This document shows positions 1 to 7,310 of a DNA stretch of 10,009 nucleotides, one piece after another (within the stretch, counting starts at the first letter, position 1; each line of letters opens with the position of its first letter). Below the pieces are notes generated by a model, which worked only from the letters and a program-made list of their open reading frames with translations, ran no database searches and was not told the origin of the DNA. A program made the translations under genes and the position numbers. Origin of the DNA: JAIVGV01 sp045807785 (lineage in GTDB: Bacteria > Acidobacteriota > Blastocatellia > Pyrinomonadales > Pyrinomonadaceae); the NCBI GenBank assembly GCA_045807785.1, contig JBJMGS010000005.1, forward strand, positions 1 through 10,009, read 5' to 3'.

Positions 1-1
1 C

Positions 2-109
2 AACGACGGCGTGCTCATCAACGACGCAATCACGCGCGCCCTGGCCACGTTGGCGAACGGTCTCCCCACACTCTCGATGACGATCGTTCCCGACGGTGGC
101 GGTAACTAG
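2..109 (+). CDS. C-terminal fragment of an unidentified protein (gene starts before the window)
   Basis: An open frame runs from the window edge to a TAG at 107-109 and gives 35 residues beginning NDGVLINDAITRALATL and ending in a Gly-rich tail, PDGGGN. The mix of hydrophobic, Asp/Asn and Thr residues looks like real protein, while the other two forward frames give Arg-rich or broken peptides. No domain can be recognised from so short a tail. The next gene begins about 70 bases later on the same strand, so the two could be co-transcribed, but nothing proves it. Confidence 0.5.
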   Translation, partial: NDGVLINDAITRALATLANGLPTLSMTIVPDGGGN

Positions 110-177
110 CAAGACCGGCCAGCTCCCGAACGTCCCGCCAACGGCGCGACCGCGGACGGCGCGCCGTTGTACCACTC

Positions 178-1107
178 ATGCGACACGACAGAACGCTTCA
201 GCGACCGTCAACGGCGACACGCCGACTCTGCGCGGGTCTCCATCCCGCCGTGCCGGCTCCCGAGTCGCTGACCATCGCCCGTTTAATCGAAGGGGACGAG
301 GGCGAGGCGCTTGGGTTTTTGTCGAGGCGACCGCTGCGCAACGTCATCATGTCGGGGCTCATCCGCGACAACGGTCTGGAGAGTTCGTTCAATCGCGGAC
401 ACTTTTACGGCTGCCGCGACGCGCGTGGCCGCCTCGTCGGCGTGGCGCTCGTCGGACACGTGACATTGTTTGAAGCGCCGCGCCTCGATGCGCTCCTCGC
501 GCTTGCGCGCAGTGCGCCTGCGACGCTACAGCTCAAGACCATCATCGGCGAGGCGGGCAGCGTGAGACTCTTTTGCGAACATCGCGCGGACCTCACACCT
601 GATCGGCTGCGCTCCAAACACGAGCAGCTCCTGGCGCTGTGTCAACCGCCCGCCGATGCAGAGCCGGTCAACGGTCTGCGCGTCGCCACGCTCGCGCACC
701 TTGAGCTGGTCATGAGTGCGAACGCCGAGATGGCGGAAGGGACGTGCGGCGTCAACCCGCTCAGAGCCGACCCCGTCGGCTTCCGCGTCCGCACGGCGCG
801 GCGCATCGAGCAGGGGCGCGTCTGGGTCTGGTGCGAGGGCGGGCGTCTCGTCTTCAAAGTTGATGTCGCGTCCGAGACGCCGGAGGCGATTTACCTCGAA
901 GGGCTCTACGTCGATCCACGTGAGCGCGGCAAGGGGCACGCGCAAAAGTGTCTCTCGCACCTGAGCTGCCTGCTGCTGCGGCGCGCGCCCGTCGTCTGCC
1001 TGATGGTCGAAGAAGGGAACGCGACGGCGCAGGCGCTTTACCGACGCCTCGGCTTCAAGCTGCATTGCACCTACGAGAGAGTCACGTTAGCCCCGTCAAT
1101 TAACTAG
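178..1107 (+). CDS. GNAT-family N-acetyltransferase with degenerate N-terminal half (DUF4081-like)
   Basis: Predicted to transfer an acetyl group from acetyl-CoA to an amine; the substrate is unknown and the protein should be cytosolic. Seen: the C-terminal GNAT fold holds strand IYLEGLYVDP, then the acetyl-CoA-binding loop RERGKGHA (residues 248-255, R-x-x-G-x-G/A), then VCLMVEEGNATAQALYRRLGF, the usual N-x-x-A-x-x-LY-x-x-x-GF motif B. The N-terminal half (about 31-150, containing RPLRNVIMSGL and FYGCRDARGRLVGVALVG) resembles the degenerate first domain of two-domain GNATs with DUF4081. The length of 309 aa fits a two-domain form. The start is uncertain: the first 24 residues are Arg-rich and no ribosome site precedes ATG 178. 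GTG 250 (residue 25) is in frame and just ahead of the conserved part. No terminator was found after the stop. The family call is firm, the start and substrate are not. Confidence 0.82.
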   Translation: MRHDRTLQRPSTATRRLCAGLHPAVPAPESLTIARLIEGDEGEALGFLSRRPLRNVIMSGLIRDNGLESSFNRGHFYGCRDARGRLVGVALVGHVTLFEAPRLDALLALARSAPATLQLKTIIGEAGSVRLFCEHRADLTPDRLRSKHEQLLALCQPPADAEPVNGLRVATLAHLELVMSANAEMAEGTCGVNPLRADPVGFRVRTARRIEQGRVWVWCEGGRLVFKVDVASETPEAIYLEGLYVDPRERGKGHAQKCLSHLSCLLLRRAPVVCLMVEEGNATAQALYRRLGFKLHCTYERVTLAPSIN

Positions 1108-1203
1108 CACGACGATCAACGAGGCACGACCACGCCGTTTCGCGCCCCGCGTCTGCCGCCCGCGCCCGCGCCACGCGCTCAGCCTTCAGCGATTGAGACT
1201 CGT

Positions 1204-1254
1204 GCGCCGGGGGTGTTATGGTTAGAAATTATTTTCGGCATAAATTTCCGGCGC
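1204..1254 (+). promoter_or_regulatory. AT-rich island flanked by a 7-bp inverted repeat, possible promoter/operator of the regulator gene
   Basis: In a very GC-rich spacer, bases 1214-1247 are strongly AT-rich. They are bracketed by GCGCCGG (1204-1210) and its exact reverse complement CCGGCGC (1248-1254). The gene start at 1268 is 14 bases further on. No convincing -35/-10 pair or -24/-12 site was found, so this is only a likely location for promoter or operator activity, judged from composition and position. Confidence 0.25.
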
Positions 1255-1267
1255 GAGTAGAAACTTG

Positions 1268-4200
1268 ATGGGCGTGTTGCTTAACCCACATAGCGCGAGC
1301 GAAGCGCGGCGCGAGCAGGTGAGAGTCGCCGCGCGCCAGACGCTCGGTCGCGACCTCGAAGAGCTGCGTGCGCTGCTCGATCAGGGCGCCTCTGCGCGGG
1401 TCGAGTCGCGCGTCGCCTCGATCATGCGCGCGGCGAAGGGCGAGCCGTCGCTCTTAGCCAAAGCTCGCTGTGCCCTCTCGGAATCTTTGGAGATGCAGGG
1501 CCGCTACGACGAAGCGCTCGCGGCGATCCAGATGTACGAGCCCCCGGAGGGGCGCGTCGGGCTCGACTCAGAGGCGGCGGCGCTCGTCGGGGCACAGTTG
1601 GGACTCGTCTATAATCACGCGGGCGATCACCCGAAGGCAATTGCGCTGCTGAACGCGGCGCTGCGTGAGACCGAAGGCACAGGCGACGCGCTGTCGGCGC
1701 CCTTGAGCGGCGCGCTCTTCCTCGCGCTGGCGCGCGTCTATCGCAGCATCAACGAGTACACCATCGCGCGTGATCACGCGCGGAAGGCGCTTGAGCACTA
1801 CCGAGGTACGGGCGACTGGCGCGGGCTGGCGGAGGCTTACTACGCCATCGGTCTGGCGGAACTCTACGAGGGCAACTACGAGCTGTCGCTCGATCACCTG
1901 GAGCAGGCGCAGAAGCTGATCGGCGAGCGGCACGCGCCTTACCTGCTCGGCAAGATTCACACCAACACGGCGGGCGTCTGCATCTTCCTCAAGCGACCGC
2001 ACGAAGGCATCGCTCACCTCGAAAAGGCGATCAGCCACTACGAGCGCACTGAGCACAAGGTCAACGCCGTTGACGGCTGCTACAACAATCTCGGCGTGCT
2101 CCTGACGCTCACGGGCGACTGGGACAGGGCGCAGCAGGCGTTAGAGCGCGCGCTCGCGCTCGCCTCCGAGGCGGACGCCAAGGGGCGCGTCCCGATGATC
2201 CTCGACTCGCTCGGTGAGCTGCTGCTGTTGCGCGGCGATCTCGAAGGGGCGCAGTCGCACCTTGAACGCGCCGTCGCCATCTCGGAAGAGCACGTCAACA
2301 AGTGGTACTCCGGTCAGGCGCTGCGCACGCTCGGTCGCTGCCACCTCGCACTGGGGCAGACGGAGCGCGCGCTCGAAGAGGGCAACCGCGCGCTCGAACT
2401 CGCCGCGCGCATCGGCGACCGGCAGGCGGTCTGCGACTCGCGTCTGCTGCTCGCCGAAGCCCACTTGCGGCGCGGCGAACACGTTGACGCGGCGGACGAG
2501 CTGCGCCTCGTCTCCGACGAGATGACCGACTCGCCCGCAGACCTCGCCATCGCGGGCGAGTCGCAGCGGCTTCAGGGCGCGCTCGCCTTGGCGCGGGGCG
2601 ACGCGGTCAAAGCCTCGCAGCACTTCGGGCGCAGCCTCTCGATCTACGAGATGCTCGGCGACCGCTACCGCAGCGCCGTCGCGCGCTGCGAACTGGGTCG
2701 CGCCTACGCCGAGACGCATTCCGAACGCGCCGCCGAATGTCTGGCCCAAGCCGCCGACACGTTCCGCGAGCTGGGCGCCCGCAGTGACGCCGAGCGCGTC
2801 GCCGAGGCGCTGGCCGCGCTCGGCCGCCGGAGCGAGCCGCGCCGCCAGCAAGAGATCGCGAGTTTGACGCAGCTCATTCTGCTGCGTCTGACCGAGGCCG
2901 TCACCTCGCGCGAGCTGCTGCTGCGCGAACTCGCGGCGGTCGTCTCGCAGGAGACGGGTGCGCGACAAGTGCTCATCGTCGAGCCGGACGACGAAGGCGC
3001 GCGCGCCGTCGTCTGCCACGGCTGGACGCCCGCCGAATGCGACGAGTTGATCGACAAGCTCGCGCGCGCCGAATCGGACGCCGCGCGCGAAGGTGTCGCA
3101 GCAGCGAGGGATGCCGCGCTCTTCGAGCTGCGACCCGGCAGCGCGCGCCCCGCGACGCTCATCGCCGCACCGCGCGAACAGGTCACGCTGCCCGGCGGTG
3201 GCTCTCTCGATTCGCTGCTGCGCGTCGTCGAGCTGGGCTTAGACGTCTGCGCGTTTCGCGAGCGCGGGCGCGAGGGCGCGGACGGTGCGGAGCCGAGCGC
3301 GACTGCGCGCGACAGCTTCCTGCCCGGCTTCATCCATTCGTCTCCGGCGATGACGAGCCTCGTCGAGGAAGTCCACAAGATACGCTCCTCGGACGTGACC
3401 GTTTTGATCACGGGCGAGAGCGGCACGGGCAAGGAGTTAGTCGCCCGTGCGATCCATTCGCTCTCGTCTCGGCGCGACAAGGTCTTCGTCCCCTTCAACT
3501 GCACGGCGGTGCCGAAGGAACTCTCCGACGCATATCTGTTCGGCTACCGCAGAGGCTCGTTCACGGGGGCGGTCTCGGACTCTCCCGGCGTGATCCGCAC
3601 GGCCGCCGGGGGCACGCTCTTCCTCGACGAGATCGGCGACCTCCCGCTCGACATTCAACCGAAATTGCTCCGCTTCCTTCAGGAGGGTGAGATACAGCCG
3701 CTCGGCGAGCAGCGTCCGGCGAAGGTGGACGTGAGAGTGATTGCGGCGACGAACACGGACTTGGAGAGCATGGTGGCTGACGGTCGCTTCCGCGAAGATT
3801 TGTATTATCGTCTGAACGTCATCCGCCTGAGAGTGCCGCCGCTCAGGGAACGCAGGCCCGAGATTCCGATCATCGCGAACCACTACGTCAACCACTTCGC
3901 CGCAAAGTTTGGGCGCGCGGGCTTGCGCATCTCGCCCGAGGCGATGGACTTGCTCATGGTTTACGACTGGCCGGGCAACGTGCGCCAGCTCTTAAACGAA
4001 ATCCAGCGCATCGCGGCGCGCTCTGAAGAGGGCACGGTCATCGCGCCCGACCATCTCTCGCCGGAACTGCAACGAACTTCCACGACATTTTCAGCGCAGA
4101 CAGCTTCTGGGGTCTTCTCTTCGTCGGCCTTCTCCGTGCCGGAAGACCTGACGCTGCCCGAAGCGGTCGAAGAACTCGAACGGCGCATGATCGCCGACGC

Positions 4201-4309
4201 GCTGCGCAAGCATGGCGGCAACATCTCGCGCGCCTCGCGCACGCTCGGCATCACCCGCCGTGGTCTCCAACTCAAGCTCGGTCGCTACGCCATCAACGCC
4301 CGCGCCTGA
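1268..4309 (+). CDS. TPR / GAF-like / AAA+ / Fis-HTH transcriptional activator (sigma-54 enhancer-binding type)
   Basis: A cytosolic ATPase regulator expected to remodel sigma-54 RNA polymerase at distant sites. Residues about 66-515 are a run of roughly ten TPR repeats (for example YNHAGDHPKAIALLNAAL, LGVLLTLTGDWDRAQQALER), the likely sensor or protein-binding part. Residues about 530-670 look like a divergent GAF domain. The AAA+ domain spans about 687-933: Walker A GESGTGKE (716-723), the sigma-54 loop as GSFTGA (763-768; normally GAFTGA), Walker B LFLDE (784-788), arginine-finger region GRFREDLYYRLN (839-850) and sensor II WPGNVRQL. A Fis-type helix-turn-helix (about 983-1007, NISRASRTLGITRRGLQLKL) ends the protein. 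There is no receiver domain, so control is not by a standard two-component partner. A TTG lies directly before ATG 1268; neither has a clear ribosome site. The target genes are not evident; the neighbouring hydrolase lacks a visible -24/-12 promoter. Confidence 0.9.
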   Translation: MGVLLNPHSASEARREQVRVAARQTLGRDLEELRALLDQGASARVESRVASIMRAAKGEPSLLAKARCALSESLEMQGRYDEALAAIQMYEPPEGRVGLDSEAAALVGAQLGLVYNHAGDHPKAIALLNAALRETEGTGDALSAPLSGALFLALARVYRSINEYTIARDHARKALEHYRGTGDWRGLAEAYYAIGLAELYEGNYELSLDHLEQAQKLIGERHAPYLLGKIHTNTAGVCIFLKRPHEGIAHLEKAISHYERTEHKVNAVDGCYNNLGVLLTLTGDWDRAQQALERALALASEADAKGRVPMILDSLGELLLLRGDLEGAQSHLERAVAISEEHVNKWYSGQALRTLGRCHLALGQTERALEEGNRALELAARIGDRQAVCDSRLLLAEAHLRRGEHVDAADELRLVSDEMTDSPADLAIAGESQRLQGALALARGDAVKASQHFGRSLSIYEMLGDRYRSAVARCELGRAYAETHSERAAECLAQAADTFRELGARSDAERVAEALAALGRRSEPRRQQEIASLTQLILLRLTEAVTSRELLLRELAAVVSQETGARQVLIVEPDDEGARAVVCHGWTPAECDELIDKLARAESDAAREGVAAARDAALFELRPGSARPATLIAAPREQVTLPGGGSLDSLLRVVELGLDVCAFRERGREGADGAEPSATARDSFLPGFIHSSPAMTSLVEEVHKIRSSDVTVLITGESGTGKELVARAIHSLSSRRDKVFVPFNCTAVPKELSDAYLFGYRRGSFTGAVSDSPGVIRTAAGGTLFLDEIGDLPLDIQPKLLRFLQEGEIQPLGEQRPAKVDVRVIAATNTDLESMVADGRFREDLYYRLNVIRLRVPPLRERRPEIPIIANHYVNHFAAKFGRAGLRISPEAMDLLMVYDWPGNVRQLLNEIQRIAARSEEGTVIAPDHLSPELQRTSTTFSAQTASGVFSSSAFSVPEDLTLPEAVEELERRMIADALRKHGGNISRASRTLGITRRGLQLKLGRYAINARA

Positions 4310-4331
4310 ACACTCACACTCGAAAATTTCG

Positions 4332-4360
4332 TTGACCGCCTCGGGCTGATCGTGTATTCA
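4332..4360 (+). promoter_or_regulatory. candidate sigma-70-type promoter for the secreted hydrolase
   Basis: TTGACC (4332-4337, one base off the -35 consensus) is followed after exactly 17 bases by TATTCA (4355-4360), a weak -10. If used, transcription starts near 4367 and the leader of about 160 bases contains the hairpin element at 4418-4471. The -10 matches only three of six consensus positions, so this is tentative. Confidence 0.3.
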
Positions 4361-4417
4361 CGTCACGACATCAGCACTTCGTATTGAGACTTCCAAACCA
4401 AGCCTCTTGTACCCTTG

Positions 4418-4471
4418 GCGTCTTTGCGCCTTTGCGTGAAAGATTATTCTCACGCAAAGGCGCAAAGGCGC
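4418..4471. repeat. inverted-repeat element made of 3 x 8-bp units per arm
   Basis: The left arm (4418-4441) reads as three 8-mers: GCGTCTTT, GCGCCTTT, GCGTGAAA. The right arm (4448-4471), as reverse complement from the outside in, reads GCGCCTTT, GCGCCTTT, GCGTGAGA. Unit-by-unit pairing is 7/8, 8/8 and 7/8, with an uninterrupted 18-bp core (4422-4439 with 4450-4467) and a loop of about 6-10 AT-rich bases. As RNA or single-stranded DNA it would fold into a very stable hairpin. It lies between the regulator stop and the hydrolase start, probably in the hydrolase leader. There is no T-tract after the stem, so it is not a typical terminator. When translated, this unit family yields spurious peptides such as FAPLRE and RKGAKA. 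Confidence 0.85.
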
Positions 4472-4529
4472 GAGGAAGAACATGGCATGTATTTTCAGTC
4501 AACCGACTCCCGCTCAATTTGAGGTCAAC

Positions 4530-6437
4530 ATGCAAAAGAGACCCACCATGCTTCAACTCGCCCGCGTCGCGTTGTTGCTCCTGCTCCTCGCGGGCGCGTG
4601 TCTGGCACAGACTCCGCCACAGCCGCCCCCCCTCGTCATTCCGCCCGACGTCGCCGTCCAGAAGAACGTCATGCTTGCGATGCGCGACGGCGTGAAACTC
4701 GCGGCGGACGTTTATCTCCCGGCGAAAGAGGGCGCGGCGCTCGCGGGTAAGTACCCGACGATCTTAGAGCGCACCCCTTATGACAAGACCGGGCGCGGCG
4801 ACATCCGTGAGGCGATCTTCTTCGCCGAGCACGGCTACGCCGTCGTCCTAAACGACGTGCGCGGCCGCTTCGCCTCCGCAGGCACTTGGCGAATGATGCT
4901 CGACGACGGGCGCGACGGCTACGACACCGTCGAGTGGGTCGCGCGCCAGCCGTGGTCGGACGGGCGTGTCGGCATGATCGGGACGAGCTATCCCGGCGGC
5001 ACGCAGCACGCCGCCGCCGAGATGAACCCGCCGCACCTGACGACGATCATCCCCGTCGATGCGCTCTCGAACGTCGGCATCGCGGGCTTTCGACACAGCG
5101 GCGCGTTTGAACTGCGCTTCGTCAACTGGATTTTCACCATCGGCGGCCCCACCGCCAAGCGCGCGCTCGAAGACCCCGTGATCAAAGACGCGCTCGCCAA
5201 ACAAGCCGCGCAGATTCAGCAGCACATCTGGGAGCTGCCCATCAAAAAGGGGACGACCGCACTCAAGCTCATTCCCGAATACGAGGCCTGGCTCATCGAG
5301 GCGATGCGCCACGGCGACTACGACGACTACTGGAAACAGATCGGCTTGTCCGTCATCGACAACACGAAAAATTATTCTGACATCCCCGTCTATCACGTCA
5401 CGGGCTGGTTCGATTCGTGGACGCGGCAGGTCTCGATGAACTGGCAGGCGCTGTCGAAGGCGAAGCACGCGCCGCAGAAGTTGATCATCGGGCCGTGGAC
5501 GCACGGCGGCGAGGGCCGGAACGTCGCGGGAGAGGTCGAGTTCCCGCGCGAGGCGGCGCTCAACTTCTTAGACTGGCACCTGCGCTGGTTCGATCACTGG
5601 ATGAAGGGCACTGACAACGGCGCGGAAAAGATCGCGCCCGTGCGCATCTTCGTCATGGGCGGCGGCGACGGGCGCAAGTCGCCGCAAGGTAGGATGCAGC
5701 ACGGCGGCGCGTGGCGCGACGAGCAGGAGTTCCCGCTCGCACGCACGCAGTACACACCCTACTACTTCCACGCCGACGGCACGCTCTCACCGCAGAAGCC
5801 GGACGCGGCCAACTCCGCGACGATCTACCGCTTCGATCCGGCGAACCCCGTGCCGACGCTCGGCGGCAACATCTCCTCGAACGCCGGCTTGATGGAAAAC
5901 GGCGGAATGGATCAGCGCTGCCGCGCCAACGTCGTCGGCTGCCACGATCTCCTGCCGCTCTCAGTCCGCAACGACGTGCTCGTCTTTCAGACCGAGCCGC
6001 TGCCACAGGACGTCGAAGTGACGGGGCCGATTGAGGTCAAGCTCTGGATTTCTTCGAGCGCAACGGACACGGATTTCACGGCGAAGCTCGTGGACGTGTA
6101 CCCGTCGAACCCGGACTACCCGGCGGGCTTCGAGTTGAACCTTGGCGACTCGATCATCCGCACGCGCTACCGCGACTCGCTCGCGACGCAAAAGTTGATG
6201 AAGCCGGGCGAGGTCTATCCCGTCACGATCACGCTCTACCCGACCTCGAATTTATTCAAGCAGGGTCATCGCATCCGCGTGGACATATCGAGCAGCAACT
6301 TCCCGCGCTTCGACATCAACCCGAACACCGGCGAGCCGCTGCAACAGTCACGTCGCTTTATCGTCGCTGACAACACAGTCTTCCACGACCGCGCGCGACC
6401 GTCGCACATCATCCTGCCGATCATCCCGAAAAATTAG
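4530..6437 (+). CDS. secreted CocE/NonD-family serine hydrolase (peptidase S15 / cocaine-esterase fold)
   Basis: An alpha/beta hydrolase expected to cleave an ester or amide/acyl-peptide bond outside the cytoplasm; the substrate cannot be read from sequence. Seen: signal peptide (residues 1-26, positive start MQKRP, then a six-Leu core); RTPYDK with Tyr84 in the position of the oxyanion tyrosine of cocaine esterase; NDVRGRFASAG as in CocE; nucleophile Ser153 in GTSYPGG; Asp295 in GWFDSW; His325 in GPWTHGG. The C-terminal jelly-roll domain of X-Pro dipeptidyl peptidases occupies about 400-630. The length of 635 aa is normal for the family and the triad is complete. ATG 4530 is chosen because GAGGT (4521-4525) precedes it and it gives a normal signal peptide. 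ATG 4482, next to the repeat, is in frame with its own GAGGA but would add 16 residues before the signal. ATG 4548 is also possible. The signal ends LAGACLAQ, so lipid attachment at Cys24 or ordinary cleavage are both possible. Confidence 0.9.
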   Translation: MQKRPTMLQLARVALLLLLLAGACLAQTPPQPPPLVIPPDVAVQKNVMLAMRDGVKLAADVYLPAKEGAALAGKYPTILERTPYDKTGRGDIREAIFFAEHGYAVVLNDVRGRFASAGTWRMMLDDGRDGYDTVEWVARQPWSDGRVGMIGTSYPGGTQHAAAEMNPPHLTTIIPVDALSNVGIAGFRHSGAFELRFVNWIFTIGGPTAKRALEDPVIKDALAKQAAQIQQHIWELPIKKGTTALKLIPEYEAWLIEAMRHGDYDDYWKQIGLSVIDNTKNYSDIPVYHVTGWFDSWTRQVSMNWQALSKAKHAPQKLIIGPWTHGGEGRNVAGEVEFPREAALNFLDWHLRWFDHWMKGTDNGAEKIAPVRIFVMGGGDGRKSPQGRMQHGGAWRDEQEFPLARTQYTPYYFHADGTLSPQKPDAANSATIYRFDPANPVPTLGGNISSNAGLMENGGMDQRCRANVVGCHDLLPLSVRNDVLVFQTEPLPQDVEVTGPIEVKLWISSSATDTDFTAKLVDVYPSNPDYPAGFELNLGDSIIRTRYRDSLATQKLMKPGEVYPVTITLYPTSNLFKQGHRIRVDISSSNFPRFDINPNTGEPLQQSRRFIVADNTVFHDRARPSHIILPIIPKN

Positions 6438-6438
6438 A

Positions 6439-6587
6439 TAGCCACAGAGAACACAGAGAGCACAGAGAAGAAGGAAGGATGAACGATGAACGCGGAATGA
6501 TGAAGTGAAGCAGTCCGGTCTGACTTCATCGCTCCGCACTCCTACTTCATCATTTTAGCTCTGTGTTCTCTGTGCCCTCTGTGGCTA
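6439..6587. repeat. outer inverted-repeat element of 3 x 9-bp units per arm in a convergent spacer
   Basis: The left array 6441-6467 holds GCCACAGAG, AACACAGAG, AGCACAGAG. The right array 6559-6585, as reverse complement from the outside in, holds GCCACAGAG, GGCACAGAG, AACACAGAG. With the flanking TA on each side the arms are 29 nt and match at 26 positions. The element fills the whole gap between two convergent genes: the left arm starts two bases after the hydrolase stop, and the right arm supplies the TAG stop of the exonuclease (6585-6587 on the minus strand). Its position suggests a role in ending or stabilising both transcripts, but no T-tract is present. A second paired array is nested inside it. 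Confidence 0.85.
6478..6551. repeat. inner inverted-repeat element of 4 x 7-bp units per arm, nested in the 9-bp element
   Basis: The left array 6478-6505 reads GATGAAC, GATGAAC, GCGGAAT, GATGAAG. The right array 6524-6551, as reverse complement from the outside in, reads GATGAAG, TAGGAGT, GCGGAGC, GATGAAG. In-register matches are 6/7, 3/7, 5/7 and 7/7. Alternative registers pair better locally: AATGATGAAGT (6496-6506) is an exact reverse complement of 6544-6554, shifted one unit outward. Both arms are exactly 28 nt, separated by 18 bases. It could fold alone or as the upper part of the larger hairpin. Confidence 0.75.
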
Positions 6588-7145
6588 ATCCTTCTTTAAG
6601 TTCTCCTGGAGCATCCGGCAGAAGAGCACGCCCTGTTCGACGGCGTCGTCGAGCGCCTTGTGCGTGTGCGGGAGCGTGTCGTCGAACCAGCGGCGGGGCA
6701 TCGTGGTTTTAGACACTTCGCGGAGGTCATGCCGGAGTAGCGCCATCGCGTAGGACTTGATGTCGAGGGCGTAGAAGGCGAAGGGGCTCGCGCCGGTGAA
6801 CTTGTGCAGATACCACTGGACGAACATGTAGTCGAAGACGACTGGGTAGGCGACGAAGACAGGCTCGCCCGGCAGCGTTTCGAGCCACGCGCAGTAGTCG
6901 CGCATCGCCACTTCGGGCGGCTGCTGACTCTCGCGCGAGGCCGCCCAGGCTTCGGGGAAGCGCTCCCAGAAGCGCATCGTCTCCGGGTGCTCAGCCGCGC
7001 CGGGCAGGGTTTCGAGGTTGGCTGAGAAGGTCGAGATCATCTCGCCGTCGGCGCGGAAGGCGGCGGAGGCGAAGCTGAGCATCGAGTAGAGACCGGGGAC
7101 AGGCCCGTCCGCCTCGATGTCCGTGCTCACGTAGATTTCCGGCAT
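6585..7145 (-). CDS. DEDDh-type 3'-5' exonuclease (DnaQ/RNase T-like)
   Basis: A 186-aa single-domain exonuclease predicted to remove nucleotides from 3' ends of DNA or RNA with two metal ions. Seen: motif I TDIEAD with Asp9 and Glu11; motif II VFDYMF with Asp105; motif III HTHKALDDA with His162 and Asp167, the H-x4-D spacing of the DEDDh class. All catalytic positions are present and the length suits a stand-alone member such as RNase T or an exonuclease of unknown target. ATG 7145 is chosen because AAGGA (7153-7157) lies seven bases upstream. The longer frame from ATG 7238 would add 31 residues ahead of motif I, has no ribosome site, and begins five bases from a strong hairpin. Its stop lies in the right arm of the 9-bp repeat, facing the hydrolase gene. 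It is probably transcribed separately from the ATP-grasp gene upstream, given the terminator between them. DNA versus RNA substrate is undecided. Confidence 0.87.
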   Translation of the reverse strand: MPEIYVSTDIEADGPVPGLYSMLSFASAAFRADGEMISTFSANLETLPGAAEHPETMRFWERFPEAWAASRESQQPPEVAMRDYCAWLETLPGEPVFVAYPVVFDYMFVQWYLHKFTGASPFAFYALDIKSYAMALLRHDLREVSKTTMPRRWFDDTLPHTHKALDDAVEQGVLFCRMLQENLKKD

Positions 7146-7243
7146 GGGTTCGTCCTTGAACTTGGAATAATCACTTGGGGGTGGTGTGCGTTCGAGTTTG
7201 ATCACACAGACGTGAAATTTCCCTCCGCGCTTTTTCATGACGG

Positions 7244-7291
7244 CACAAACAAGAAGTGGTCGCCGCGACGGGCGACCACTTCTTGTTTGTG
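7244..7291 (-). terminator. perfect 21-bp hairpin, likely Rho-independent terminator of the ATP-grasp gene (possibly bidirectional)
   Basis: Bases 7244-7264 and 7271-7291 are perfect reverse complements with a 6-base loop. The top nine pairs next to the loop are GC-rich. The outer pairs are A-rich on one side and T-rich on the other, so on either strand the GC-rich stem is followed by a U-rich run (TTCTTGTTTGTG). It starts 19 bases after the ATP-grasp stop on the minus strand. No clean T-tract follows the full stem, so termination is likely but not certain. Confidence 0.7.
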
Positions 7292-7310
7292 TGCGCGCGC
7301 GTGCGCCGTG

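Noticed and set aside
96..473. A + strand frame starting at 96 that overlaps the acetyltransferase
   Set aside because: It is Arg/Pro-rich in composition and sits out of frame with the conserved GNAT sequence.
2141..3019. A 292-codon minus-strand frame inside the regulator gene
   Set aside because: It is antisense to conserved TPR repeats, is rich in Arg/Ala/Gln, has no domain or ribosome site, and is expected by chance in high-GC coding DNA.
4602..4618. TGGCAC followed at the right spacing by GC, resembling a -24/-12 sigma-54 promoter
   Set aside because: It lies inside the signal-peptide coding region of the hydrolase and has CC in place of TT before GC, so it is most likely chance.
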